This document shows positions 26,223 through 34,346 of a stretch of DNA of 50,660 nucleotides, one piece after another (position 1 is the stretch's first letter; each line of letters opens with the position of its first letter). Source of the DNA: Pseudomonadota bacterium. Its GTDB lineage: Bacteria > Pseudomonadota > Alphaproteobacteria > SMXQ01. The stretch lies in contig JADFJG010000001.1 of assembly GCA_022566265.1 (NCBI GenBank), positions 63,647 to 114,306 on the forward strand, written 5' to 3'. The notes beneath the pieces are model-generated. The model had not been told where the DNA came from and did not search any database. It worked only from the letters and a program-made list of their open reading frames with translations. The position numbers and the translations under genes were made by a program.

Positions 26223-27350
26223 GTGAATGTCATCGGCGACATCATCGATTCCGTGAGTTTCACCGCCCCCGCGGGGTTCCTGGTGAGCCTTCCTTTCTTT
26301 GCGCTGATTGGCTGGCAACTGGCCAATCGCGGCGGACGCGGCACGGTTGCCCTCACCGGACTGGAGTATCTTTCCGCCCATAGCTGGTTTTCCGCGGCGC
26401 CAAGACGGTGGCTGCGCGCCGGGCTCTGGGGGCTGCTGGCGGCGGCGATCGGCGTGCTCTGGGCGGGCCCGGTGGTTCACTCGGACCGGCCCCTGTTCGC
26501 CGGCGCCAACCAGACCGTTCACAAGAATTTCGTCCTGTTGTTGGACATCTCGCGGTCGATGACCGTTTCTCTGGGCCAGGAGAAAAACGTCTCCCTTCCC
26601 GGCCAACCGGCACCACCGCCAACGGACGGCGGCAAGGACAAGAAGGACAAGAAGGAGAAGGTGCCGCGTTATCAGGCCGCGCGCGAAGCCCTGATGGATT
26701 TCGTCGCCCGATTCGACGGTGAGCGCATCGGGCTTATCCTGTTCAGCACCGAACCGATCCTGGCCCGCTGGCCGACGGTGGAAACAGAGAACCGGTTCTG
26801 GGAGGTCCTCGAGGAAGACATCGGCCAAGGCGTGGACTCCCAGATCCAGGCCTTTTCGTCCTTGACCAATACCAACAAGGCGCTCGCCCTGGCGCGCGAC
26901 GTGTTCGCCAGCCAGGATGTCGTCGGCGACGGCGCCGTCATCTTGATTACCGATGCCGAGGACGACGTGCGGAACATCGGCGTGGCCGCCCGCAACCTGC
27001 GAAAGGACGGGATCAGGCTCTATATCATCGGCGTCGGCATCTCCCAGAAAATCGCCGACGGCCTGTCGCGGGACTTCGCCGCCGATCCGGGATTCCGGAT
27101 ATTCCGGGTCGATTCCGAGAGTGAGATGCGCGAAGCCTATAGGCTGGTCGGCGAGGTCGAGGAACTGCCCCGGTTCAGGCTGAACCGGAAAGAATTCACC
27201 ACCGACATCCGTTGGATCCTGGCGCTCGCCGTGATGGTGTTGGCGGGCGCCATCCTCTGCATCCTTAACGTCGCCTTCCACCAGTCGCCAGCCGCGGGTG
27301 GAAGCGTGGCCAATGCCGAAGGGGGCCGCCATGGGCTTCGCATTTCCTGA
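26223..27350 (+). CDS. Membrane-anchored von Willebrand A protein (BatA/MxaC-like)
   Basis: This 375-residue protein has N-terminal membrane segments (about residues 15-33 and 64-82). A periplasm-side vWA domain follows, with MIDAS motif DISRS (D108-S112), and a C-terminal membrane helix (WILALAVMVLAGAILCIL). Inside the vWA domain is a charged insert rich in Lys and Asp (KDKKDKKEK, about residues 139-147) after a Pro-rich stretch. vWA domains bind metal-coordinated protein partners. In MoxR operons they work with the ATPase in complex assembly or activation. The start is GTG 26223, after a weak AAGGTG site. It follows the frameshifted gene by 42 nt and overlaps the next gene by 20 nt. Confidence 0.88.
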   Translation: MNVIGDIIDSVSFTAPAGFLVSLPFFALIGWQLANRGGRGTVALTGLEYLSAHSWFSAAPRRWLRAGLWGLLAAAIGVLWAGPVVHSDRPLFAGANQTVHKNFVLLLDISRSMTVSLGQEKNVSLPGQPAPPPTDGGKDKKDKKEKVPRYQAAREALMDFVARFDGERIGLILFSTEPILARWPTVETENRFWEVLEEDIGQGVDSQIQAFSSLTNTNKALALARDVFASQDVVGDGAVILITDAEDDVRNIGVAARNLRKDGIRLYIIGVGISQKIADGLSRDFAADPGFRIFRVDSESEMREAYRLVGEVEELPRFRLNRKEFTTDIRWILALAVMVLAGAILCILNVAFHQSPAAGGSVANAEGGRHGLRIS

Positions 27351-28317
27351 GGCCTTTGTCCTTATCGTCGTGCTGCCGCCCGTGATCTGGGTACTGTGGC
27401 GGGGCGAGCGGCGGGCCCGGAGCGCGCTTCGCGCGTTCCATGCGCCCGCGCCCGGAAGATGGCACTTCATCTGCCGCGCCGCCCTCGCCGCCTTGTTCAT
27501 CGCCTCGTTGGTCGCCATCGGGGCGCGGCCCTATACCGAGACCCGCAGCACCGGTGATTTTCTTTTTCTCGTCGATGTTTCGCGCAGCATGAATGCGCGG
27601 TATTCCTGTGGCGAGCCGACCTTCCTCGATCGCTCGAAAAAGGTCATGCGCGACGTGATCGCCAAGGTTCCCGAGGGCAAATTCGGCATCGTCGCTTTCG
27701 ACAGGCTGGCCATTCCCATCACCCAGATGACCTACGATCGCGCCTATCTCGAGGAGGTGATCGAGCACGGGCTGTTCGTCGGGCTGAGCTATCAATCGAC
27801 GGCGACGAAGATCGGAAACGCGCTTTCCGTCGTCGCCGGGAAGAAGAATCGCCTGCCGGAAATCTATGGCAATGTGTCCCAGGTGATTCTTCTAAGCGAC
27901 GGCCATGTCGGGGGCAGCTACCAGAGACGGCTTCAAGGGGCCTTGGAGGAACTGCGAAAAACCGGGATCATGGTTCTCAGCGTGGGGATCGGCAATCCCG
28001 GAGAAACGCCGATCCCGGCGCGGGCGCCGGGTGGCGCATGCACCCGCGAGCTCGCCAGCGCCGAGGGCAAAACCGTTCTCATCCCTCTGCGCGACGACAT
28101 CCTGACCTTCATCGCCGCCGGGACCCGGGGCAAATACTTTGGCGAGGGCGCGACGGGCGCCCTGGTGAAGTTCCTGAGGGAGACCGGCCTGAGAAAAATC
28201 TCCCCCGGCGTGGTGCTCGACAAGAAACAGCGCGCCGACGCCAGTTTTTGGTTTCTCGTGTTCGGCACCATCGCGGCGTTCGGGCTGTTCATGGCCAACA
28301 CGTTAAGAATGGGATGA
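27331..28317 (+). CDS. Membrane-anchored von Willebrand A protein (BatB/MxaL-like)
   Basis: This 328-residue protein has two N-terminal membrane helices (about residues 7-24 and 45-65). Its vWA domain has MIDAS DVSRS (D82-S86) and the conserved ILLSDGHVGG strand. A C-terminal helix (FWFLVFGTIAAFGLFMANTL) anchors the other end. One cysteine pair (YSCGE and GACTRE) may be oxidised. ATG 27331 has GGGGG 8 nt upstream and overlaps the preceding vWA gene. It is the last gene of the MoxR operon; the next gene is convergent. Two different vWA proteins after MoxR and DUF58 is the arrangement of Bat and mxa clusters. Confidence 0.88.
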   Translation: MGFAFPEAFVLIVVLPPVIWVLWRGERRARSALRAFHAPAPGRWHFICRAALAALFIASLVAIGARPYTETRSTGDFLFLVDVSRSMNARYSCGEPTFLDRSKKVMRDVIAKVPEGKFGIVAFDRLAIPITQMTYDRAYLEEVIEHGLFVGLSYQSTATKIGNALSVVAGKKNRLPEIYGNVSQVILLSDGHVGGSYQRRLQGALEELRKTGIMVLSVGIGNPGETPIPARAPGGACTRELASAEGKTVLIPLRDDILTFIAAGTRGKYFGEGATGALVKFLRETGLRKISPGVVLDKKQRADASFWFLVFGTIAAFGLFMANTLRMG

Positions 28318-28448
28318 CGTCACCGTTGTCGACCGCCGCGCCGCCCGGCAGGGAAGCGGCCGATGCCGGTCCCCATGGCCGCAAAAACGGTGCCGGGCAG
28401 CCCCGCGCTTTGAGCGGCGCTTGGTGATCACGGCTCGGCGCCGCCGGA

Positions 28449-29396
28449 CTAGCGTGCCCGCTTCCGCTTCGCCTTTGCCCCGACGCGCTTGCGCTTGACC
28501 TTCAGCCCGGCCCGCTTCATCACGCCGTCGAGCCTTTTCGCCACCGCGGCCGTCGCCGGCACCATCGGCAGGCGGTGCTCGTTCTTCTCCAATATCCCCA
28601 TCCGCATCATGATGTATTTGATCGGGATGGGGTTGGTGTCGAAGAACACCGCCTCGTTGAGCTCGGCGAGCTCGTAGTGGAGTTTGCGCGCCTCCCCGAG
28701 CCGCCCCTTGGCCGTCATCTCATAGAGATCGGCGACCTTGCGCGGCGCCACGTTGCCGACCGCGTTCATCATCCCGGCGGCGCCGATACAGAGCATCGGG
28801 AAGCTCAGGTCCTCGAGCCCGACGAAGACCCTGAAATCGAAGCCGAAGCGCGCCAGCATGTGGGTGACGAAGCCGAGGTCGTTGACCGCGTGCTTGATGC
28901 CGACGAGATTCGGCGTCTTCTCGACGATGCGTTCCAGCGTCGAAAGCTGGATCGAGACCGCCGCGCGCCCGGGGATGTGATAGATCATCATCGGCAGGGC
29001 GGTGCGCCGGCCGAGGCGGATGTAGTACTGGGCGAGGCCGCGCTGGGGCGGGCGGATGTAATAGGGCGTCACCACCAAAAGGGCGTCGGCGCCGGCTTTC
29101 TCCGCCCCTTCGCCGAGCACCGTGGTCTCGGCCTCGTTCTGCGAGCCGGTCGCCGCCACCACCGGCACGCGGCCCGCCGCCGCCTCGACGGCGACCTCGC
29201 AGAGGGCGATGCGCTCCTCGATGGTGAGCGTGCTCGGCTCGCCGGAGGTGCCGGTGACGACGATGCCGTGGCTGCCCTCGGCGATCTGGTGCTCCACCAA
29301 TCGGGCGTAGGTGTCGTAATCCACCTTGCCACGTTTGAGCGGGGTGACGAGGGGCGGATAGGAGCCGCGCAGGAAGTTCCGTTTCAGTTTTATCAA
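28449..29396 (-). CDS. DapA-family lyase/aldolase with basic C-terminal tail
   Basis: This 315-residue TIM-barrel enzyme is of the dihydrodipicolinate synthase/N-acetylneuraminate lyase family, which uses a Schiff-base lysine to make or break C-C bonds with pyruvate. Visible are GTSGEPSTLTIEER (substrate carboxylate loop), YHIPGRAA (catalytic Tyr) and LVGIKHA (Schiff-base Lys). True DapA, aldolases and hydratase-aldolases of aromatic catabolism such as NahE share these motifs. The operon context (ring-cleavage and Rieske genes) favours a catabolic role, by inference. The last 20 residues are almost all Lys/Arg (KVKRKR...AKRKRAR), unusual for the family. The start is TTG 29396, with no strong ribosome site. 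The stop is 132 nt from the convergent vWA gene. Confidence 0.85.
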   Translation of the reverse strand: MIKLKRNFLRGSYPPLVTPLKRGKVDYDTYARLVEHQIAEGSHGIVVTGTSGEPSTLTIEERIALCEVAVEAAAGRVPVVAATGSQNEAETTVLGEGAEKAGADALLVVTPYYIRPPQRGLAQYYIRLGRRTALPMMIYHIPGRAAVSIQLSTLERIVEKTPNLVGIKHAVNDLGFVTHMLARFGFDFRVFVGLEDLSFPMLCIGAAGMMNAVGNVAPRKVADLYEMTAKGRLGEARKLHYELAELNEAVFFDTNPIPIKYIMMRMGILEKNEHRLPMVPATAAVAKRLDGVMKRAGLKVKRKRVGAKAKRKRAR

Positions 29397-29414
29397 GGCG
29401 CTTGCCGCCCTTTT

Positions 29415-30548
29415 CTAATTGGTTACCGCCTTTTCCCGGTTGGTCTCGAAGCCGGCGTGGGAGCCGAGCAAGGAGACCGGACCCTTGAGCTCTTCCTGCC
29501 ACAACAGCGAATCCATGTTGATGTTGAGCGGCATGTCCTGGATCGTCAGCTCATAGACCGGCCCTTCGTCCGAGGCATGGTTGTGGATCGCCCAGCCCGG
29601 CGCCGAAAGCATCAGGTCACCGGCCTTCCACGGGTAGCGCTTGCCTTCGACCACGCTGTAGCCGTTGCCGGCGAAGTAGTAGTTCAGCGCCGCCGAGGCA
29701 TGGCGATGCGGTCGGTCGACGATGCCGCCGGGGCGGATGGTGAGGGTAGCGAAAAAGTTCGGCGTCGTGCCGTTGGTGCGCCCGGTGACCGGATCGTAGA
29801 GCAGATAGAGGCGCCGGCCCTTATATTTCGGACCCAGGCTCACCAGCTTGTCGAGCTCCACCTTGACTTTCTTCCATGGCCAATGGTGGGGCTTGATCTC
29901 GACCGGTTCGGGGTTGATGAGCTTCTCGTAAGGCATCAGCCAGCCGCCGTCCTCGGTGAGCTCGAAGGTGCCGTAGGGGTTCTGGGATCCCTCCTCCATC
30001 TCCTCCGCCGCCTCGGTCATGTCATTGTCCGGGGCGCCGTGGAGTGGCGGGTCCTCATCCACCAGGTGGATGTTCAGCCGCTCGAGCATGGCGCCGTTGG
30101 AGTAGCGCAGACGCACCTGCATATCGCCGGTCTCATTGACATATTCGTGCACCGCCATCGATGGCGTGGTGATGACGTCGTACTGGCTGAATTCGAAGGT
30201 CTCGCCGTTGATCGCCATGGAACCCGCGCCCTGGATGCAGAAGTTGACGATGTTCGAGTTCTGGCGCACTCGCTGGGTGCGCTCGCCCGGCAACAGGACA
30301 TCGACGGAGACATCGATACCCGGCGCCAGGCCGAGGCTGCGGTCGTCGGCCTCGGGATGGGCGATCATCGAACGGCGCACGCCGTTGTTGGGACGCGCAA
30401 AACCCGCGAGCCGCGCGACCTCGGCCTCGATGTCCTCCTTGGAGATCACCACCGGCGGCCAAAGGTCGAGCGAATGATCGCCGTGGATATGCTTGTCCGG
30501 TGTCTGCCGGCCCGACTTATCGACGAATTTCGCTTTCGGATCACTCAT
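29415..30548 (-). CDS. Bicupin dioxygenase-like protein (gentisate / 1-hydroxy-2-naphthoate dioxygenase family)
   Basis: This 377-residue protein has two cupin domains. The N-terminal one (about residues 75-160) is PGIDVSVDVLLPGERTQRVR... and keeps the strand pattern but few histidines. The C-terminal one has the metal motif RPHRHASAALNYYF, then GNGYSVVEGKRYPWKAGDL and the third ligand in WAIHNHA. Fe(II) bicupins of this family cleave gentisate, salicylate or 1-hydroxy-2-naphthoate. Here the better-preserved metal site is in the second cupin, a variation to note. ATG 30548 has GGGAGG 5 nt upstream. It lies 18 nt before the DapA-like gene in the operon. If the NagG-like oxygenase makes gentisate, this could be the next step, but they are 24 kb apart. 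Confidence 0.85.
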   Translation of the reverse strand: MSDPKAKFVDKSGRQTPDKHIHGDHSLDLWPPVVISKEDIEAEVARLAGFARPNNGVRRSMIAHPEADDRSLGLAPGIDVSVDVLLPGERTQRVRQNSNIVNFCIQGAGSMAINGETFEFSQYDVITTPSMAVHEYVNETGDMQVRLRYSNGAMLERLNIHLVDEDPPLHGAPDNDMTEAAEEMEEGSQNPYGTFELTEDGGWLMPYEKLINPEPVEIKPHHWPWKKVKVELDKLVSLGPKYKGRRLYLLYDPVTGRTNGTTPNFFATLTIRPGGIVDRPHRHASAALNYYFAGNGYSVVEGKRYPWKAGDLMLSAPGWAIHNHASDEGPVYELTIQDMPLNINMDSLLWQEELKGPVSLLGSHAGFETNREKAVTN

Positions 30549-30589
30549 CGTTACCTCCCTCCTGTTCGCCCCAATGATGGCCCCTGGGG

Positions 30590-31588
30590 TCAGGTCAGAT
30601 TCGGTGTCGTGCGCTTGGGATGGGGATATTTCGCCCCCACCCCCCGATCCACCGCCCGGCGGTAGATCTCGACGGCGGACGCCATGTCGGCCATCCCCAT
30701 GCCCATGAACTTGTATATGGTGATATCGGCGTCGCCGGGGCGCGCTTTTTGCTCCTCGACCAGCTTGCAGATGGGGACGACATCGTCCCAGCCGCCGTTG
30801 GCGGGGCCGAAATAATCGATCAGCTCCTTGGAGCCCTTCTGGCATTGGGCCATGTTGTCGACCACCACCTTGGTACAGCGCGCAAATACGTCCTGGGCGA
30901 TCTCGGCGTTGGCCGGGATGATGGCGCCGCCGGCGTTGATGTGGGCGCCCGGCGCCACCATGGCGGCAAACAGGAACGGCTCCTTGGCCCGGGTGAAGGT
31001 GGTGATGATCGGCGCGTCCTTGACCGCGGCCTCGACCGAGGGGCAGTCGAGGACCTCGAATTCGTATCTCGACTTCAGCAGGGCGACGAACTCGGCGCGG
31101 TTCTCAGGTGTCGGGCTGAACACCCGGACGCGCTTAAGCGCGCGCACCGTCGCCACCGCCGCGACCTGGGGCAACGCCTGATGGCCCGAGCCGATGATCG
31201 CAAGCTCGTCCGCGTCCTCCCCGGATAGCCATTTGGTGGCGACGGAGGAGAGCGCGGCGGTGCGCATCTGGCCGAGCGAAAAAGCCTCGATGATGGCGCG
31301 GATCTGGCCGTCGTCGCTGCCGTGGAGGACCATGATCGGCGCCGCGCCACCGTGGGCGTTGCTCCATACCTTGACCCCCACCAGGCCGTCGCCGGTGAAC
31401 TGCGCCCCGGTGACGTTGAGGCTGCCGCCCGGCCACACGGTCTGGGTCTTGGTCATGTTCTGGGCCTTGCCCTGGGCCTCGAGCAGAAGCCCCTTCTCGA
31501 GCGCCTCGATGGAACCGCTCAAATCGATCAGCGAGCAGACATCGGTCTCGGTCAGCCACAAAAAGCTATCGGGAACCTCGATTGCCAT
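30590..31588 (-). CDS. Ornithine cyclodeaminase / mu-crystallin family protein
   Basis: This 332-residue NAD(P)-binding protein has the family Rossmann motif LAIIGSGHQA (about residue 130-140). An N-terminal substrate domain carries VGVKVWSNAHGG, and the C-terminal part includes FMGMGMADMASAVEIYRRA. Known members convert ornithine to proline, reduce cyclic ketimines or dehydrogenate alanine; others have catabolic roles in amino- or heteroaromatic operons. The exact reaction cannot be assigned. ATG 31588 is preferred over the TTG six bases upstream because GGAGG sits 7 nt before it. It is the fourth gene of the minus-strand operon, 41 nt from the bicupin gene. Confidence 0.87.
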   Translation of the reverse strand: MAIEVPDSFLWLTETDVCSLIDLSGSIEALEKGLLLEAQGKAQNMTKTQTVWPGGSLNVTGAQFTGDGLVGVKVWSNAHGGAAPIMVLHGSDDGQIRAIIEAFSLGQMRTAALSSVATKWLSGEDADELAIIGSGHQALPQVAAVATVRALKRVRVFSPTPENRAEFVALLKSRYEFEVLDCPSVEAAVKDAPIITTFTRAKEPFLFAAMVAPGAHINAGGAIIPANAEIAQDVFARCTKVVVDNMAQCQKGSKELIDYFGPANGGWDDVVPICKLVEEQKARPGDADITIYKFMGMGMADMASAVEIYRRAVDRGVGAKYPHPKRTTPNLT

Positions 31589-31655
31589 CCTCAATTCCTC
31601 CCCGATGGCGATGGAACCGGCGTCTCGAACCCCAAGGCGTTCAGGACCGGGGCGC

Positions 31656-32216
31656 TCACGCCACTTTCTCCTCGGCGAAGATGGACTCGACCGGCGGGGT
31701 CAGCGCCAGGGTGTTGCGAAAGATCGCGTGGGTGACGTTGCGCCCGATGGCCAGCAGCACCGCCACCGCGTGCTCCGGCCCGATGGCGCGAACCACCTCG
31801 TCGAATTCCGCCTCCACCCCGTGGCCGCGGCCCTCGATGGCGGCGAGGACGAACTTCTGCACCTTGCGCTCGTCCTCGCCGAGCGCCGTCGACGCGTCCC
31901 CCTTGAGGGCATTCACGTCGCCAATCCAGTCCCTGCCGAAGCCGAGCTTTTCGCTGAGGCGTTCGTGCTGGTTGCGCTCATAGACATTGCCCATGACGCC
32001 GGCGACGGTAAGGGCCACGAGCTCCACCAGCTTGTCGGGCAATTCCGCCTTCAAGGCCTCGGTGAAGTCGCAGAACGACAACATGGATTTCGGCGCGTTG
32101 GCGCCGATCCGCCAGATCTCGCCGCAATAGCCCAGCCTCTCCACCTTGGGACGCAGGGCGTCCGCCAGTTCGGGCATGAAATCGTCGTATTCGATACGCG
32201 GGATGCGATCGCTCAT
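31656..32216 (-). CDS. Carboxymuconolactone decarboxylase-like (AhpD fold) protein
   Basis: This 186-residue all-helical protein has the CMD-family core VALTVAGVMGNVYERNQHERL, where the usual YEW-x2-H signature reads YERNQH. The CxxC pair of peroxidase-active AhpD proteins is absent: the only cysteines are in LGYCG and SFCDF. A decarboxylase/isomerase-like or unknown catabolic role is therefore more likely than a redox role. Members of the family act on ring-cleavage lactones in the beta-ketoadipate pathway. ATG 32216 is preceded by GGGGG. It is 50 nt downstream of the Rieske ferredoxin gene in the same operon. Confidence 0.8.
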   Translation of the reverse strand: MSDRIPRIEYDDFMPELADALRPKVERLGYCGEIWRIGANAPKSMLSFCDFTEALKAELPDKLVELVALTVAGVMGNVYERNQHERLSEKLGFGRDWIGDVNALKGDASTALGEDERKVQKFVLAAIEGRGHGVEAEFDEVVRAIGPEHAVAVLLAIGRNVTHAIFRNTLALTPPVESIFAEEKVA

Positions 32217-32266
32217 CCTAAACCCCCGTCGGCCCGGCGCCGGCCCATGTTGGCCAAAAGCATTCC

Positions 32267-32596
32267 TCAACCCGCCGGCAGTTCGACATAGATGTCCTCG
32301 CCCTCGACCCTCACCGGATAGGTCTTGATATCCTCCTCGGCGGGCGGCCCCACCACCTTGCCGGTGGCGATCTCGAAGCGGGCGGCATGAATGGGACACT
32401 CGACGCAGCCATCCTCGACATAGCCGTCGGCGAGCGAAGCGAAGGCATGGGTGCAGGTGTCGTCGGTGGCGTAGAAGCTGCCGCCGTGATTGAAGATCGC
32501 CAGGACGAACTCGCCGATGGTGACCTGTTTCGCTTCATCCTCTTCGATTTCGCCGACCTTGGCGACGAGGTGAGAATTCGATTGCCGTTCACTCAT
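32267..32596 (-). CDS. Rieske-type [2Fe-2S] ferredoxin
   Basis: This 109-residue soluble ferredoxin of the BphF/NdoA class carries electrons from a reductase to a Rieske oxygenase. Ligands are C-x-H in DTCTHAFASL and C-x2-H in ECPIHAARFE; the remainder is the small beta domain ending VRVEGEDIYVELP. The start is ATG 32596. It lies downstream of the FAD reductase gene (252-nt gap) and upstream of the CMD-like gene. No oxygenase alpha subunit is in this operon, so its partner is elsewhere, possibly the NagG/NagH-like pair at 5.4-7.1 kb. Confidence 0.93.
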   Translation of the reverse strand: MSERQSNSHLVAKVGEIEEDEAKQVTIGEFVLAIFNHGGSFYATDDTCTHAFASLADGYVEDGCVECPIHAARFEIATGKVVGPPAEEDIKTYPVRVEGEDIYVELPAG

Positions 32597-32848
32597 TAAC
32601 CATAAATCCCGATGTACCGGCTGTTCGATTATATAGCCGGGCCGCGTGAAAAAAGCGGCCGTGATGACCTCCCTGGAATGCCTTGTAAACCGCCGGAACC
32701 GGTGGGGGGCAAATTACATATATATCTAAGCTTTTAATAGCTTGGGTTCCTTTCGGGGGCTTGTCAACCCTCGATCGGAAAGCCGCCCGACAGCCCCGAA
32801 ACGGCCCGATTCCGCCCCTTAACGGGCCCCTCTCAACGGCCCCCCCGC
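32597..32848 (-). promoter_or_regulatory. Leader between reductase and ferredoxin genes with palindrome
   Basis: This 252-nt stretch has no gene I can support. It includes an AT-rich patch with the inverted repeat AAGCT-TTTAAT-AGCTT (32728-32743) and, read on the minus strand, a TTGACA at 32767-32762 without a matching -10 at the usual distance. It may carry a second promoter or operator for the ferredoxin and following genes. Confidence 0.35.
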
Positions 32849-34072
32849 CTAACGGGCGAGGTCCCTGAGCTTGATGCCCTCGTCGGCGAGATCGGCGTCG
32901 GCGACCGGGGTTTTCCTCTCGATCAGGAACTTGGCGATCCTGACCTCGCGCCCGAGGTTGAAGGCGTTGACGGCGACGACGACGTCGCCTTCCATATAGA
33001 AAACGATGAACCTGGCAGAAGCCGGATCGCCGCGCCATACCAGCCGGTCCCAGCTTTGCGGCGCGCCGGCCATCTGCAGGTTGATGTCGTATTGGTCCGA
33101 CCAGAACCAGGGGACCTCGGCGTAAGGGGCGCCGGCGCCGCACATGTTGCGCGCCACGGCAATTCCCTGATTCTGGGCGTTCTGCCAGGATTCCAGCCTG
33201 ACCCTGTGGCCGAGGATGGGGTTGGGGTGATTGGCGACGTCGCCGGCGGCATGGATATCGGCATCGGAGGTCTGGCCGAAGACATCGACGACGATGCCGT
33301 TATCGACCTCGAGGCCCGCCTCCGCCGCCAAGTCCGCGTTGGGGACGATGCCGATGCCGACGATGACCGCGTCGGCGTCTAACGCCCGGCCGTTGGAACA
33401 CACCACGCGGCGCACCCGGCCCTCGCCTTCGAACCGTTCGACGCCGACGCCGGTCAGCACCTCGACGCCGTGGGCGCGATGCACATCGGCGAGAAGGCGG
33501 CCGATCTCGGGATCGGCGACGCGGCCGAGGAGTGCGTCCTGCATTTCGACGACGCTGACCGCGCATCCCCTGGCGCGGGCCGAAGCCGCGACCTCGAGGC
33601 CGATGAAGCCGCCGCCGATGATGACGATGGAGGCGTCCCGGACCAACGCCTTGCGGATCGCCAGTGAATCGTCGATGCCGCGGAGATAATGGACGCCGCC
33701 GAGCTCGGCGCCCGGCAGCGTCAGCCTTCGCACCCGCCCGCCGGTGGTCAGCAGGAGCTTGTCATAGCCGAGGGTCTCGCCATCGCCGAGCCTGAGGCGG
33801 TGCGCCGCCGCCTCGATCCCTTCGACCCGGACGCCCGGGCGATGCTCGATGCCCTTGCCGGCATAAAATTCGGCGGGGTTGAGGAACGTCCGCTCAACCC
33901 CGTCATCATCGCGGAGAAGCTCCTTCGACAGCGGCGGGCGTTCGTAGGGCGGGTAATCCTCCTCGCCGATGAGGACGATCCGGCCATCGAAGCCCTGGGA
34001 CCTCATGGCTTCCGCCGCCCGGCCGCCGGCATGGCCGGCGCCGGCGATGACGAATGTCCGATCCCGCGCCAT
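32849..34072 (-). CDS. FAD-dependent ferredoxin reductase (BphA4/NAD(P)H:ferredoxin type)
   Basis: This 407-residue flavoprotein transfers electrons from NAD(P)H to a Rieske ferredoxin. The N-terminal FAD Rossmann motif is VIAGAGHAGGRAAEAMR. The NAD-binding motif is VIIGGGFIGLEVAASARARG (about residue 150-170). The second FAD contact is the late DADIHAAGDVANHP, followed by RLESWQNAQNQG, a signature of BphA4-type reductases. The length is normal. ATG 34072 has AGGAGA upstream. It is the promoter-proximal gene of the minus-strand catabolic operon and pairs logically with the Rieske ferredoxin gene behind it. Confidence 0.93.
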   Translation of the reverse strand: MARDRTFVIAGAGHAGGRAAEAMRSQGFDGRIVLIGEEDYPPYERPPLSKELLRDDDGVERTFLNPAEFYAGKGIEHRPGVRVEGIEAAAHRLRLGDGETLGYDKLLLTTGGRVRRLTLPGAELGGVHYLRGIDDSLAIRKALVRDASIVIIGGGFIGLEVAASARARGCAVSVVEMQDALLGRVADPEIGRLLADVHRAHGVEVLTGVGVERFEGEGRVRRVVCSNGRALDADAVIVGIGIVPNADLAAEAGLEVDNGIVVDVFGQTSDADIHAAGDVANHPNPILGHRVRLESWQNAQNQGIAVARNMCGAGAPYAEVPWFWSDQYDINLQMAGAPQSWDRLVWRGDPASARFIVFYMEGDVVVAVNAFNLGREVRIAKFLIERKTPVADADLADEGIKLRDLAR

Positions 34073-34118
34073 GATCTCCTCTCCTCCCGCCCCCGGTTCG
34101 GCCAGGCGGTTCCCCTTA

Positions 34119-34143
34119 TAGGCCAAAATTCGATTAGGCCAAA
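34119..34143 (-). promoter_or_regulatory. Direct repeat and -10-like element upstream of the reductase operon
   Basis: TAGGCCAAA occurs at 34119-34127 and 34135-34143, 16 nt apart, about 50-70 nt upstream of the reductase start. On the minus strand these read TTTGGCCTA, and the proximal copy runs into CTATAAGG, a -10-like element. It is a candidate promoter with paired regulator half-sites. Confidence 0.4.
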
Positions 34144-34240
34144 GCGCCGCCAAAGCCCGGCCTCCTCTGTCCCGGCGCTCAATGAGTGCCGGCCGTTAAT
34201 GCTTTTCTAGGAAAATTCGGATAGACACGGTACAGCCGTG

Positions 34241-34255
34241 TTAATTTCGGGTTAA
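34241..34255 (+). promoter_or_regulatory. CtrA-like box upstream of the AAA ATPase gene
   Basis: TTAA-N7-TTAA (34241-34255) matches the binding pattern of the alphaproteobacterial regulator CtrA. It lies about 100 nt before the ATPase start in an otherwise GC-rich region. The match is short, so it needs support from conservation. Confidence 0.4.
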
Positions 34256-34346
34256 GTTGTATTTCCGGCTTTGCGATGTTTAGCCGGGCCTTGGGGCCAG
34301 CGCCGCGCGCGCGTGATGCATCGGGCAAACCTGGGAGTTCGAGACC

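Noticed and set aside
22557..28317. Assigning the MoxR operon to methanol oxidation
   Set aside because: No mxaF, mxaI, mxaG or xoxF gene is in the window, and Bat-type operons have the same composition.
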